From an uncultured bacterium (GTDB lineage Bacteria > Planctomycetota > UBA1135 > GCA-002686595), in assembly GCA_902826945.1 (NCBI GenBank), contig CADEGS010000023.1, positions 1 through 32,039 on the forward strand: a DNA stretch of 32,039 bases. The letters are read 5' to 3'. Positions 23,509-31,800 of the stretch are shown here, in pieces. The notes below the pieces were generated by a model. The model had not been told where the DNA came from and searched no databases. It worked only from the letters and a program-made list of their open reading frames with translations. Each line of letters opens with the position of its first letter. Within the stretch, counting starts at the first letter, position 1. Made by a program: the position numbers and the translations under genes.

Positions 23509-24548
23509 GCGCCGCCTCCGTCGAGGCGGGCCGGCGCGACGGGCGTCCCCGGCGGGTTCGCGCGCGCGCGCACGAGCACGCGGCCGTCCACGACGGCCAC
23601 GTCGTGCGTCGGCACGCGCTCGGTGAAGGGCGGCGGCGAGCAGCCGTCCTCGGGACGGTACTGGTAGCCGTGCCAGGGGCAGGTCACGCAGCCGTCCACG
23701 ATGCGGCCCTCGCCGAGCGGCCCGCCCTGGTGGCGGCACACGTTCGAGAGCGCGCTGACGCGCGCGCCGTGGCGGAAGACCGCCACGCGCTCGCCGCCGA
23801 GCGTGACGACGCGCGCGCGCCCGTCCTCGAGCGCATCGGCGCCGAGCACGTCCACCATCTCGTCCGCGCCCCTCCCCGTCTCGCGGTCGCGCGCGGCCTC
23901 GCGCCGCGCCGCGGCGAGGTGCAGCCCGAGCACCCAGAGGACGCCCGCGCCGACCAGCGCCGCGAGCAGCGGCGAGCGCTCCGCCTGCAGCGCGCCCAGC
24001 GCGACGTGCAGGACGGCGGCCGCCCAGGCGACGTAGACGAGCATGTGCAGCCACTTCCACGCGCGCGCGCCCAGGTTCGCGAGCCAGAAGTCGTGGCTCG
24101 TCGCCGCCATCAAGAACAGGATCGCGAGCGCCAGGAGCCCGAGCGGCTGGAAGGGGAACCAGGCCAGCCCCGCGAAGGGCGCCTCGGCGGTGAGCAGGCT
24201 GACGAGCGGCGGCGTGTCGCCCAGCGCGTGGAACTGGACCAGCGCGAAGCCGCCGTGCGCGAGCGCGAGCAGGAACACGCTCACGCCCATGTGCCGGCGG
24301 TTGTAGAGCAGCGGCAGGAAGCGCGCGTCGAGCCGCGCCAGGGGGCCGATCGAGAGCGTGACGTGCAGGAGCGCGAAGGCCGCGGCGCCCAGCGCGCGGA
24401 TGGCGAGCGTCTCCGCCGTCGCGTGCGGGTTCGCCAGCGTCCCGACGCCGACGTACAGCGCGAGGAAGGCCAGCACCCCGGCCGCCAGCGCCGCGTCGTA
24501 GAGGCGCTTCTGGCGGTTCCAGCCGACGGCCCGGTAGGCGAGCGTCAC
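23505..24548 (-). CDS. Ferric-reductase-like membrane domain fused to Rieske [2Fe-2S] domain
   Basis: A 347-aa redox protein. Residues about 15-215 form a six-helix ferric-reductase/cytochrome b-like domain with candidate heme-ligand histidines H62, H98, H168 and H181. Residues about 230-333 form a Rieske domain: CRH (C271, H273) and CPWH (C290, H293) are the complete [2Fe-2S] ligand set, with GxxPL and GxxxxxGxxxCPWHGYQY spacing as in Rieske ferredoxins. Together they suggest electron transfer between the cluster and membrane heme; the donor and acceptor are unknown. The GTG start overlaps the upstream stop (GTGA), and its own stop overlaps the next gene (GTGA). Confidence 0.88.
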   Translation of the reverse strand: MTLAYRAVGWNRQKRLYDAALAAGVLAFLALYVGVGTLANPHATAETLAIRALGAAAFALLHVTLSIGPLARLDARFLPLLYNRRHMGVSVFLLALAHGGFALVQFHALGDTPPLVSLLTAEAPFAGLAWFPFQPLGLLALAILFLMAATSHDFWLANLGARAWKWLHMLVYVAWAAAVLHVALGALQAERSPLLAALVGAGVLWVLGLHLAAARREAARDRETGRGADEMVDVLGADALEDGRARVVTLGGERVAVFRHGARVSALSNVCRHQGGPLGEGRIVDGCVTCPWHGYQYRPEDGCSPPPFTERVPTHDVAVVDGRVLVRARANPPGTPVAPARLDGGGA

Positions 24549-24946
24549 GGCGCCTCCGCCGGCTGCTCGGCGCCGACCACGCGCTGGTGCGCCAGGCTGT
24601 AGAGCACGAGCCAGCGCGCGCCGGACGGCCAGGCGAGCCGCGCGCCCGGCGCGATCGACCCCAGGAGGCGCGCGTCGCGCGGCAGCGCGTCGTCCTCGGG
24701 GGCGGCGGCGCAGGCGTAGGCGAGCACGTCGGGCTCGTTCCAGTCGCGCCCGAGCGCGACGCGCAGCGCGCCCGCCTCGAGCCAGGCGCGCACGCCGTCC
24801 GCGGGGGCCTCCGCCGCCGCGGCGAGCGCGCGCTCGCCGCCCGCGCGCGGCGGCCGCACGGCGAGCGCCGCCGCCAGCACGCCCGCCGCGCGCAGCGCGA
24901 GCGCGGCGAAGAGCGCGCGGTGCGCGCCGCCCTGCGCGCCGATCAC
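24545..24946 (-). CDS. Small single-pass membrane protein of the redox module
   Basis: A 133-aa protein of unknown family. A probable N-terminal membrane helix or uncleaved signal (about 10-32) is followed by a soluble part of about 100 residues with EPDVLAYACAAAPEDD, LPRDARLLGSI and WLVLYSLAHQRVV segments, which look like a conserved small domain. It is locked between a 72-aa membrane protein and the ferric-reductase/Rieske gene by GTGA overlaps on both sides. The GTG at 24946 is chosen from this overlap and because the frame upstream is only a shadow of the neighbouring gene. It may be an accessory subunit. Confidence 0.7.
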   Translation of the reverse strand: MIGAQGGAHRALFAALALRAAGVLAAALAVRPPRAGGERALAAAAEAPADGVRAWLEAGALRVALGRDWNEPDVLAYACAAAPEDDALPRDARLLGSIAPGARLAWPSGARWLVLYSLAHQRVVGAEQPAEAP

Positions 24947-25161
24947 GGCCGCTCCTCCCCCCGCGCGCAGACCACGCGCGCGACGAGCAAGGGCCACAGC
25001 GCCGCCGCGCCGGGCACGATCAGGAGCCGGAAGCCCGTCGTCCCGCGCCCGGCCAGCGGGTCGAGGCGCGCGGCCCACGACCACGCGAAGGGCACGGCGA
25101 AGACGAGCCCCAGCGCGAGGTAGAGCTCCAGGGCTCGCACGAGCTGCTCGGCGATCGCCAT
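24943..25161 (-). CDS. Small two-helix membrane protein of the redox module
   Basis: A 72-aa protein with two predicted membrane helices (about 9-31 and 44-64) joined by a short loop containing RLDPLAGRGTTGFRLLIVPG. No enzymatic motif is visible. Its position as the first gene of the four-gene overlapping set suggests a small subunit or assembly factor of the redox complex. It starts at an ATG right after the 43-base gap that separates it from the deacetylase gene. Family membership is not recognised. Confidence 0.68.
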   Translation of the reverse strand: MAIAEQLVRALELYLALGLVFAVPFAWSWAARLDPLAGRGTTGFRLLIVPGAAALWPLLVARVVCARGEERP

Positions 25162-25204
25162 CGCGTGCGGCGCCGCGCCCGCGGGGCGCGCCGGCGGCGC
25201 GCGC

Positions 25205-26131
25205 CTACTCTGTCGGCTGGAGGAGCGTGGGACAAGCGCCGGGCCCCGCCCCCGCCGCGGGCGCCGGGGCCCCGTCGGCTCCCAGCCAGCCGCGCTCCGC
25301 GAGCACGGCGCGCATGCTGCCGAAGCGGAAGCGCGCGAGCAGCCGCTCCAGCCGCGGCAGGGTACGGCGCAGGCCGACGTAGTGGCGGAAGCGCTTGAGG
25401 GCCGGCGCCGGCTGGCGCGGCTGGTCGGGGTCGAACTCCCAGGGGTGCAGGTAGAGCGCCACCGCCCGGCCGCGGCGCTCGAGCGCGGCGACGGCGGCGC
25501 GCGTCAGCGCTCCCGGCAGCAGACGGAAGTAGCCGCCGCCGCCCATCGGCCAGTTGCGCCCGAGGATCGGCAGCGTCGCCACCGGGAACTCGACCACCGT
25601 CCCCTCGCGCCCGCGCACCAGGCTGATGTCCGGCTCGAAGTCGGGGATGCCGTACACCGGGTGGCGCACGGGGTGGATGCTCGAGTCGTAGGCGTAGCCG
25701 CGCCGCGCGAGCACGTCGAAGGCCCACCAGGTCGCGCGCGTGAGCGTGAAGGTCGAGGCGCGGAAGCCGACCGGGCGCGGCGCGCCCGCGGCCTGCAGCG
25801 CCTGCTCGGTGCGCTCGAGGTCGCGGTCGAAGGCCTCGGGGTCGCCGAGCTCGCCCAGGAACAGGTGCTCGTAGCCGTGGCTCGCGACCTCGTGCCCCGC
25901 GTCGAGGCAGCGGCGCACCAGGTCGGGGCGGCGCTCGGCCACCCAGCCCAGGAAGAAGAAGGTCGCCCCCGCGCGGGCGCGCGCGAGCGCGCCCAGGATC
26001 GCGTCCATGCCGTGGTCGAGGCGCGAGGGCACGCTTTCCCAGTCGTCGCGCGCGAAGCGGTGGCGCAGGTTCGCGACGTGGAAGAACTCCTCGACGTCGA
26101 AGGACAGCGCGTGCAGCGGGCGCTCGCTCAT
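25205..26131 (-). CDS. XrtA/PEP-CTERM-type polysaccharide deacetylase (DUF3473)
   Basis: A 308-aa carbohydrate esterase family 4 protein, probably removing N-acetyl groups from the exopolysaccharide. NodB-type motifs: the FDVEEFFHV start with D12, SHGYEH with H85 and H89 as metal ligands, and FRASTFT (R124). The C-terminal MGGGGYFRLLP and YLHPWEFDPDQPR segments are typical of the DUF3473 group found in exosortase A loci. No signal peptide is seen, as is usual for that group. The ATG overlaps the glycosyltransferase stop (ATGA); it is the last gene of the polysaccharide block, followed by a 43-base gap. Confidence 0.9.
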   Translation of the reverse strand: MSERPLHALSFDVEEFFHVANLRHRFARDDWESVPSRLDHGMDAILGALARARAGATFFFLGWVAERRPDLVRRCLDAGHEVASHGYEHLFLGELGDPEAFDRDLERTEQALQAAGAPRPVGFRASTFTLTRATWWAFDVLARRGYAYDSSIHPVRHPVYGIPDFEPDISLVRGREGTVVEFPVATLPILGRNWPMGGGGYFRLLPGALTRAAVAALERRGRAVALYLHPWEFDPDQPRQPAPALKRFRHYVGLRRTLPRLERLLARFRFGSMRAVLAERGWLGADGAPAPAAGAGPGACPTLLQPTE

Positions 26132-27291
26132 GCGACCTCTCGCACGGCGCGCAGCACGCGCGCGACGTTCGCCGACCAGGTGAGCTCGCGCTCGACGACG
26201 GTGCGCCGCGCCGCCGCGCCCAGGCGCGCGCAGGCGGCCTCGTCGGTCGCCAGGCGCGCCATCGCCGCGGCCAGCGCGACGCCGTCCTCGGGCGGCACGA
26301 GCAGCGCGTTCGCGCCGTGCTCGAGCACCTCGCGCAGGTTCGGCTGGTCGGGCGCGACGACGGCCAGGCCGGCCGCCATGTACTCGTGCAGCTTCAGCGG
26401 CGAGGCGTAGGGGTTGATCGCCGGCAGGAGCGCGGCGTCGAAGGCCGCCAGCAGCGCGGGGATGCGCGCGTGCGGTCGGCGCCCGGGGAAGTGCACGCGC
26501 CCGGCCACGCCGGCGGCGTCGGCCGCCGCGCGCAGCGCGTCCTCGGCCGGCCCCTCGCCGACGAGCACCAGCCGCGCGCGCGCGAGCTCGGGCGCGCGCA
26601 GCGCCGCGACCGCCAGCTCGAGGCGGTGCCAGGGCCGGTAGTAGCCGACGAAGCCGAGCACGCGCTCGCCCGGCGCGGGCTCGGGCGCGAGGCCCAGGTC
26701 CGCGCGCGCCGCGCGGCGCGCCGCCGCGGGGTCGGCGTGCTCGTACAGCGCCAGGTCCACGCCGTTCGGCGTCACGACCAGGCGCGCGCGCTCGACGCCC
26801 TGCTCCTCGAGCATGTCTCCGAGGACGCGCGTCACGACGCACACGCGGTCGGCGGCGGTGAAGACGTGGCGCTCGAGGCGCCGCGCCAGGCGCGGGAACA
26901 CGAGCCCGCGCGTGCGCGAGAGCTCGAGCACGAGCGGCGAGTTGACCTCGAGCACCAGCGGCCTCTTCGCGCGCCGCGCGGCCAGCACGCCGGCCGCGTT
27001 GCCGAAGGCGTAGCGCTCGTAGAGGAAGTCGGGCTCGAAGCGCGCCGCCTCGCGCAGGATCCGCCCGCGCGCGACGCCCGTGTAGCCGTACTCGGCCAGC
27101 TCGCGCGCGAAGCGCGGCAGGCGCGTGACGAGCCCCCAGCCGGCGCGCCGCGGTCCGCCGGCCGCGGCCTGCGGCACGAGGCCGACCTCGCGCACGACGT
27201 GGCCCTCGGCCTCGAAGGCGGCGATCAGCGCGCGGATGTGCACCGCCTGGCCGTCCTCCGCCTGCGTGCGGTGGTGGTAGAGCACCTTCAC
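26128..27291 (-). CDS. Glycosyltransferase family 4, exosortase-locus type
   Basis: A 387-aa GT-B enzyme that transfers a sugar from a nucleotide donor to a growing polysaccharide repeat on a lipid carrier. The start VKVLYHHRTQAEDGQAVHIR is characteristic of glycosyltransferases in XrtA-type loci. Donor-side markers are PNGVD (175-179), GEGP (245-248) and SPLKLHEYMAAG (297-308) with E303 and E321 as the GT4 E-x-E type residues. The GTG at 27291 overlaps the stop of the next glycosyltransferase (GTGA). The sugar cannot be inferred. Confidence 0.87.
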   Translation of the reverse strand: MKVLYHHRTQAEDGQAVHIRALIAAFEAEGHVVREVGLVPQAAAGGPRRAGWGLVTRLPRFARELAEYGYTGVARGRILREAARFEPDFLYERYAFGNAAGVLAARRAKRPLVLEVNSPLVLELSRTRGLVFPRLARRLERHVFTAADRVCVVTRVLGDMLEEQGVERARLVVTPNGVDLALYEHADPAAARRAARADLGLAPEPAPGERVLGFVGYYRPWHRLELAVAALRAPELARARLVLVGEGPAEDALRAAADAAGVAGRVHFPGRRPHARIPALLAAFDAALLPAINPYASPLKLHEYMAAGLAVVAPDQPNLREVLEHGANALLVPPEDGVALAAAMARLATDEAACARLGAAARRTVVERELTWSANVARVLRAVREVA

Positions 27292-28448
27292 GGCGTCCCC
27301 TCGACGGCCGCGACGAGCAGCGCCTCCAGCGCCGCCAGGCTCGCCTCCCAGGACAGGTGCGCGACCGAGGCGGCGAGCGCCTCGGGCCCGGGCGGATCGG
27401 CGAGCAGCGCGGCCAGCAGCGCGCCCAGGCGCGCGGGGTCGTGGTCGGGCGCGAGCATGCGCGCGCGCCAGGGCTCGAGCAGCTCGGCCGTCCCGCCCGC
27501 GTCGGTCGCGAGCACCGGCCGCCCGCACGCGAGCGCCTCGAGCACGACGTTCGGGCGCCCCTCGCGGTGGCTGGTCAGGAGCAGGAGGTCGCAGGCCGCG
27601 TACCAGTCGGCGAGCGCCTGCGCCGCGACCTCGCCCACCAGCCGCACGCGCGCCGCGAGGCCCAGGGCGCTCGCGCGCGCGGCCAGCTCGCCGGCCAGCG
27701 GCCCGCGGCCGACGAAGGCGAGCAGCGCGTCGCCGGGGGCGCCGGCGGCGAAGGCCTCGAGCGCGCACAGCGGATCCTTGCGCGCGATCAGGTGGCCGGC
27801 CACGAGCACGAGCGGCGGCTCGGCGGGGAGGCCCAGGCGAGCGCGCGCCGGAACGCGCGGGCGCGGTCGGAAGAGCTCGCGATCGACGCCGTTCGGCACC
27901 ACGCGCCCGCGCGCGCCGAGCCCTGCCAGCGCGTCCATCGCCGCCACCAGGTCGCGGCTGACGCCGCACCAGTGCCCCGCGGCGCGCAGGAAGAGGGCGA
28001 GATCGGCGCCCAGGCCCGCCTCGCCGGCGACCTCGAGCACGTCGCTCCCGCGCCCGCTGACGACGCACGGGATGCGCTCGGCCGCCAGGGCCGGCGCCGC
28101 CGCGGCGGCCGGCCAGGCGTAGTCGCAGACCACGACGTCGGGGCGCGGGCCGGCGCGCAGCGCGCGCAGGCCCGCGCGCGCGAAGCGCCGCGCGTTCGCG
28201 CGCGCGCGCCCGGGCAGGTGCAGGTAGCGCGGGCGCCCGACCGGCACGCCCCCGCGCCGCTCGCTCGCCGGCATGGCCGCGATCTCCGCCCAGCGCCCGC
28301 GCGCGAAGGGCGGCGCGAAGGGCAGCGGCACGCCGACCGACACCTCGTGCCCGCGCGCGCGCATCCCCAGCCAGCGGCGCTCGGCGAACACGCCCTCGTG
28401 CGGGCGCGGCGGCGAGGGGTAGAGCGAGGTCAGGACGGCGATCCTCAC
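27288..28448 (-). CDS. Glycosyltransferase family 4
   Basis: A 386-aa GT-B glycosyltransferase. The N-terminal domain starts RIAVLTSLYPSPPRPHEGVF, where the Y-P-x-x-x-x-P-x-x-G-x-F pattern marks an acceptor-side loop common in GT4. The donor site has PNGVD (185-189), a LIARKDPL segment and EGRPNVVLEALACG (296-309). A separate gene from the neighbouring GT4, with different sequence, so it should act at another step. The GTG start overlaps the asparagine synthase stop (GTGA). The donor sugar is unknown. Confidence 0.87.
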   Translation of the reverse strand: MRIAVLTSLYPSPPRPHEGVFAERRWLGMRARGHEVSVGVPLPFAPPFARGRWAEIAAMPASERRGGVPVGRPRYLHLPGRARANARRFARAGLRALRAGPRPDVVVCDYAWPAAAAAPALAAERIPCVVSGRGSDVLEVAGEAGLGADLALFLRAAGHWCGVSRDLVAAMDALAGLGARGRVVPNGVDRELFRPRPRVPARARLGLPAEPPLVLVAGHLIARKDPLCALEAFAAGAPGDALLAFVGRGPLAGELAARASALGLAARVRLVGEVAAQALADWYAACDLLLLTSHREGRPNVVLEALACGRPVLATDAGGTAELLEPWRARMLAPDHDPARLGALLAALLADPPGPEALAASVAHLSWEASLAALEALLVAAVEGTP

Positions 28449-30331
28449 GCGGCCACACCCCGCACGCCGTGGCGGCGGCGCCAGCGCTCGAGCACGAGCA
28501 GGCCCCACAGCGTCCGGCCGTGGTCGCGCCGGCCCGCGCGGTGCGCGGCGAAGAGCGCGCGCAGCGCGGCGCGGTCGAGCCAGTCGGCGGGCAGGCCCTC
28601 GACGGCCTCCTCGACCGCGCCGGCCAGCGGGCCGCGGATCCAGGTCCGGAGCGGCGTGTCGAAGCCGCGCTTCTCGCCGTCGAGCACCGCGTCGGGCACG
28701 CGCCCGCGCAGCGCCTCGCGGAAGGCGTGCTTGCCGCGCCCGCCGCGCACCTTCTCGCGCGCCGGCAGCGGCGCGAAGCGCTCGACGAAGCGGTGGTCGA
28801 GCAGGGGCACGCGCACCTCGAGCGACACCGCCATCGAGGCGCGGTCCGCCTTGGCCAGGATCTGGTCGGGCAGGTAGCCGTGGAAGTCGGCGTACTGCGC
28901 GCGGTAGAGCGGGTCGTCCACGCGCGGGCGCTCGTAGCGCTCGCGGAAGGCCTCGAACGGGTCGTGCTCGCGCAGCGCGGCGCGCAGCTCGGGTGCGAGC
29001 AGCGCCGCCGCGGCGCCGCGCTCCAGGACGCTCACGCTGCGGAAGTAGGCGCGCGCCGGGTCGTCGCCGACGTTGGTCAGAAAGGTGCGCCCGCGCAGCG
29101 CGCGCGGCGCCCAGTCGAGCCTGGGGTAGAGCGCGCCGGCCGCGCGCGCCGCCGCCCGGCCCAGCGCGCCGATGCGGGCGCGCAGCCGGTTCTCGGCCAC
29201 GTCGTGCACGTAGCGCCGGTAGCCGGCGAAGGTCTCGTCGCCGCCGTCGCCCGAGAGCGCGACCGTGACGTGCGCGCGCGCCATGCGCGAGACCAGGTAG
29301 GTCGGGACGTCCGAGGGGTCCGCGTGCGGCTCGTCGAAGAACCACGGCAGGACGTCGAGCGCCAGGCGCGGGTCGGCCTCGAGCACCTCCGTCTCGTGCC
29401 GCGCGCCCAGCCGCGCCGCGGTGGCGCGCGCCGTCTCCAGCTCGTCGTGCGAGCGCTCGCGGAAGCCGACGCTGCACACCAGGGGCGGCGCGCCGAGCGC
29501 GCGCGCCATGCTCGTCACGACCGCGGTGCTGTCGATGCCGCCCGAGAGGAAGGCGCCCAGCGGCACCTCCGACATCAGGTGCTCGGCGACGACCCGATCG
29601 AGCAGCTCCAGCACCTCGTCGGGCCGCGCGGGCGGGCGCAGCGCGTCGGTCGGCAGGTCCCAGTAGCGGCGCAGGCGCGCGGGCGCGCCCGGGCTCCAGG
29701 ACAGGACGTGCCCGGGCGGCAGGCGGCGCATCCCCTGCCAGGCCGCGTGCTCGCCGCCCGTGTAGCCGAGCACGAGGTAGTCGAGCAGCGCCGCGCCGCG
29801 CAGCTCGCGCGGGCTCCAGCCGAGCTCGAGCAGCGCCTTGGGCTCGCTCGCGAACGCCAGGCCGCGCGGCCCCTCGACGGTGTAGAGCGGCTTGATGCCC
29901 AGCCGGTCGCGCCCGAGCAGGAGCCGCCGAGCGCCCGCGCGCAGGTCCACCACGGCGAAGGCGTACATGCCGGTCAGGCGCTCGGCCAGCGCCTCGCCGA
30001 CCTCCTCGTAGAGGTGCACGATCACCTCCGCGTCGGAGCCGGTCTGGAAGCGGTGGCCGCGCCCGCGCAGCTCCTCGCGCAGCTCGCGGTAGTTGTAGAT
30101 CTCGCCGTTCATCACGCAGCACACGTCGCCGGTCTCGTTGAAGATCGGCTGGTGCCCGCCCGCGACGTCGATGATCGAGAGGCGGCGGAAGCCGAGCGCG
30201 AACGGGCCGCGCACGAAGCTGCCGCCGTCGTCGGGGCCGCGGTGCACGAGCGTGTCGCGCATGCGCACCAGGAGCTCGGGGTCCGGCACGCCGCCCGCCT
30301 CGGCCAGCGCGAAGCCGCACAGCCCGCACAC
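28445..30331 (-). CDS. Asparagine synthase-type amidotransferase of the exosortase A locus
   Basis: A 628-aa protein with an N-terminal glutaminase domain (catalytic Cys2 after a GTG start, with CGLCGF, NGEIYNY at 75-81 and a GSDAE loop) and a C-terminal synthetase domain with the ATP-binding P-loop SGGIDST (263-269) and SGDGGDE. It would move ammonia from glutamine to a carboxylate. In exosortase A loci such a protein (XrtA amidotransferase) is thought to amidate a sugar acid of the exopolysaccharide, rather than make free asparagine; the context supports this. It starts 4 bases after the O-glycosylation ligase stop, and GTG places Cys at position 2 as required. Confidence 0.92.
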   Translation of the reverse strand: MCGLCGFALAEAGGVPDPELLVRMRDTLVHRGPDDGGSFVRGPFALGFRRLSIIDVAGGHQPIFNETGDVCCVMNGEIYNYRELREELRGRGHRFQTGSDAEVIVHLYEEVGEALAERLTGMYAFAVVDLRAGARRLLLGRDRLGIKPLYTVEGPRGLAFASEPKALLELGWSPRELRGAALLDYLVLGYTGGEHAAWQGMRRLPPGHVLSWSPGAPARLRRYWDLPTDALRPPARPDEVLELLDRVVAEHLMSEVPLGAFLSGGIDSTAVVTSMARALGAPPLVCSVGFRERSHDELETARATAARLGARHETEVLEADPRLALDVLPWFFDEPHADPSDVPTYLVSRMARAHVTVALSGDGGDETFAGYRRYVHDVAENRLRARIGALGRAAARAAGALYPRLDWAPRALRGRTFLTNVGDDPARAYFRSVSVLERGAAAALLAPELRAALREHDPFEAFRERYERPRVDDPLYRAQYADFHGYLPDQILAKADRASMAVSLEVRVPLLDHRFVERFAPLPAREKVRGGRGKHAFREALRGRVPDAVLDGEKRGFDTPLRTWIRGPLAGAVEEAVEGLPADWLDRAALRALFAAHRAGRRDHGRTLWGLLVLERWRRRHGVRGVAA

Positions 30332-30335
30332 GGCC

Positions 30336-31721
30336 TCAGGCCTCCCCGCCGCCGAAGCCGCCGGCCAGGCGCGCGCGCACGCTCTTGCGCTCGAAGCCGT
30401 GCTCGTGCGCCAGCCGCAGCGGCGCGCGCCCGCCGCCCGCGGCCGTCATGTGCACGCCCTCGTTGCGCATCTCGCGCAGGCTGACGTAGCCGAAGACCAT
30501 GATGATCGCCACGAAGTGGTAGAAGAGGTCGAAGTGCGCGCGGTTCAGGAAGGTCGAGCCGACGACGAAGGCGACCAGCGCGGACTCGAACATCGTGGCG
30601 TAGTTCAGGATCCAGCTCGAGTCGTAGCGCTTGCGCGCCATGCGCCGCACCTTCCAGATCGTGAGGAAGGAGATCGCGACCAGGCACAGGTAGAGCGAGA
30701 TCGCGATCGTCCCGCACTCGGCCCAGATCTGCAGGTAGCTGTTGTGCGCGACGATGATGTCGCGGCCGGCGACCTCGGCCGGGGTCGGGTCGAGGGCGTA
30801 GCGCACGAAGTTGCGCCCGAAGCGGCCGAAGCCGACGCCGAAGAACGGGTTGTCGAGCGCCATGCGCGTGGCGATGCCCCAGGCGCGCAGGCGGCTCAGC
30901 GCCGAGCCCTCGGTCTGGTACTCGACGATCGTGACCAGGCGCTCCTTGTACTCGGAGGGCGCCGCGATCAGGGCCACCAGGCCGAACATGGCGCAGGCCG
31001 CCAGGCCGAACACGCGCCGGCGCGAGCGCCACACCAGCACGAAGATCGCCGCCGCCACGGACAGGAAGCCGCCGCGCGAGCGCGTCAGGCCCACGGTCAT
31101 CACGGTCAGCGGCACGGCCACCCAGAAGGCGCGGCGCATCTTCTCGCTGCGCTCCGTCCAGCCCAGGTGGAAGAGCATCGGCACGGCCATCGCCAGCGCC
31201 AGCGAGAGGTCGTTGTTGTCGAGCAGCATCCCGCCCGGCCCGCGCAGGACCTGCATCCGGCCCAGCGAGATCACGCCCGCCACGCCGTTCTTCACGCCGT
31301 AGAAGCCGAGCGAGAGCGCCACGACCCACATCAGCCCGCGCAGGCGCTCCTTGCTCGTGACGAGCGTGGCCGTGAAGAGCGAGATGATCAGGATCTTGAC
31401 GAACTCGATGTAGCGGCTGATCTGGCGCGCCGTGATCTCGTCGCCGAGCGCGATCCCGATCGCGACCGCCAGCGCCATCGCCGCGAAGAGGTACGTGCGC
31501 AGGTCGGGCACGAAGAAGCGCCGGCGCGGCTTGGCGAAGTAGCCGGCGAACATCACGGCCGCCACGTAGAACGACCAGCGCATGCCCTTGGCGAAGCCCC
31601 AGGTCAGGTCCTGCGGGCGCATGTAGGCCAGCCAGGAGAAGACCAGGAGGCCCACGTAGGGCTGCCGGTAGGAGACCGGGAGCAGCCCCAGGAGCACGGC
31701 GCTGACGATCAGGTCCCGCAT
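30336..31721 (-). CDS. Exosortase A-type O-glycosylation ligase (O-antigen ligase fold)
   Basis: A 461-aa polytopic membrane protein with about ten helices. The start (MRDL, then YMRPQDLTWGFA at about 33-44) is the signature of the putative O-glycosylation ligase of exosortase A loci. The Wzy_C/WaaL-like core shows TRSRGG (213-218), NPFFGVGFGRFG (291-302) and AHNSYLQ with H326, the usual periplasmic catalytic region of this fold. It would transfer or polymerise the lipid-linked glycan, possibly onto proteins. A C-terminal basic cytoplasmic tail follows. No clear ribosome site is seen before the ATG. Confidence 0.9.
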   Translation of the reverse strand: MRDLIVSAVLLGLLPVSYRQPYVGLLVFSWLAYMRPQDLTWGFAKGMRWSFYVAAVMFAGYFAKPRRRFFVPDLRTYLFAAMALAVAIGIALGDEITARQISRYIEFVKILIISLFTATLVTSKERLRGLMWVVALSLGFYGVKNGVAGVISLGRMQVLRGPGGMLLDNNDLSLALAMAVPMLFHLGWTERSEKMRRAFWVAVPLTVMTVGLTRSRGGFLSVAAAIFVLVWRSRRRVFGLAACAMFGLVALIAAPSEYKERLVTIVEYQTEGSALSRLRAWGIATRMALDNPFFGVGFGRFGRNFVRYALDPTPAEVAGRDIIVAHNSYLQIWAECGTIAISLYLCLVAISFLTIWKVRRMARKRYDSSWILNYATMFESALVAFVVGSTFLNRAHFDLFYHFVAIIMVFGYVSLREMRNEGVHMTAAGGGRAPLRLAHEHGFERKSVRARLAGGFGGGEA

Positions 31722-31800
31722 CGCGTCTCGCGCTCGGCCCCGCGCGCCGGGCGCGCCGGCCGGCGCACGCGCGCGGCCGCGCAGGCTCGCGGGAGCTGGC
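31722..31800 (-). other. Intergenic gap between chain-length protein and ligase genes
   Basis: A 79-base, extremely GC-rich gap with runs of alternating CG/GC. Short self-complementary GGCCGGC and CGCGCG blocks can fold, but there is no T-tract. No promoter could be recognised. Confidence 0.4.
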
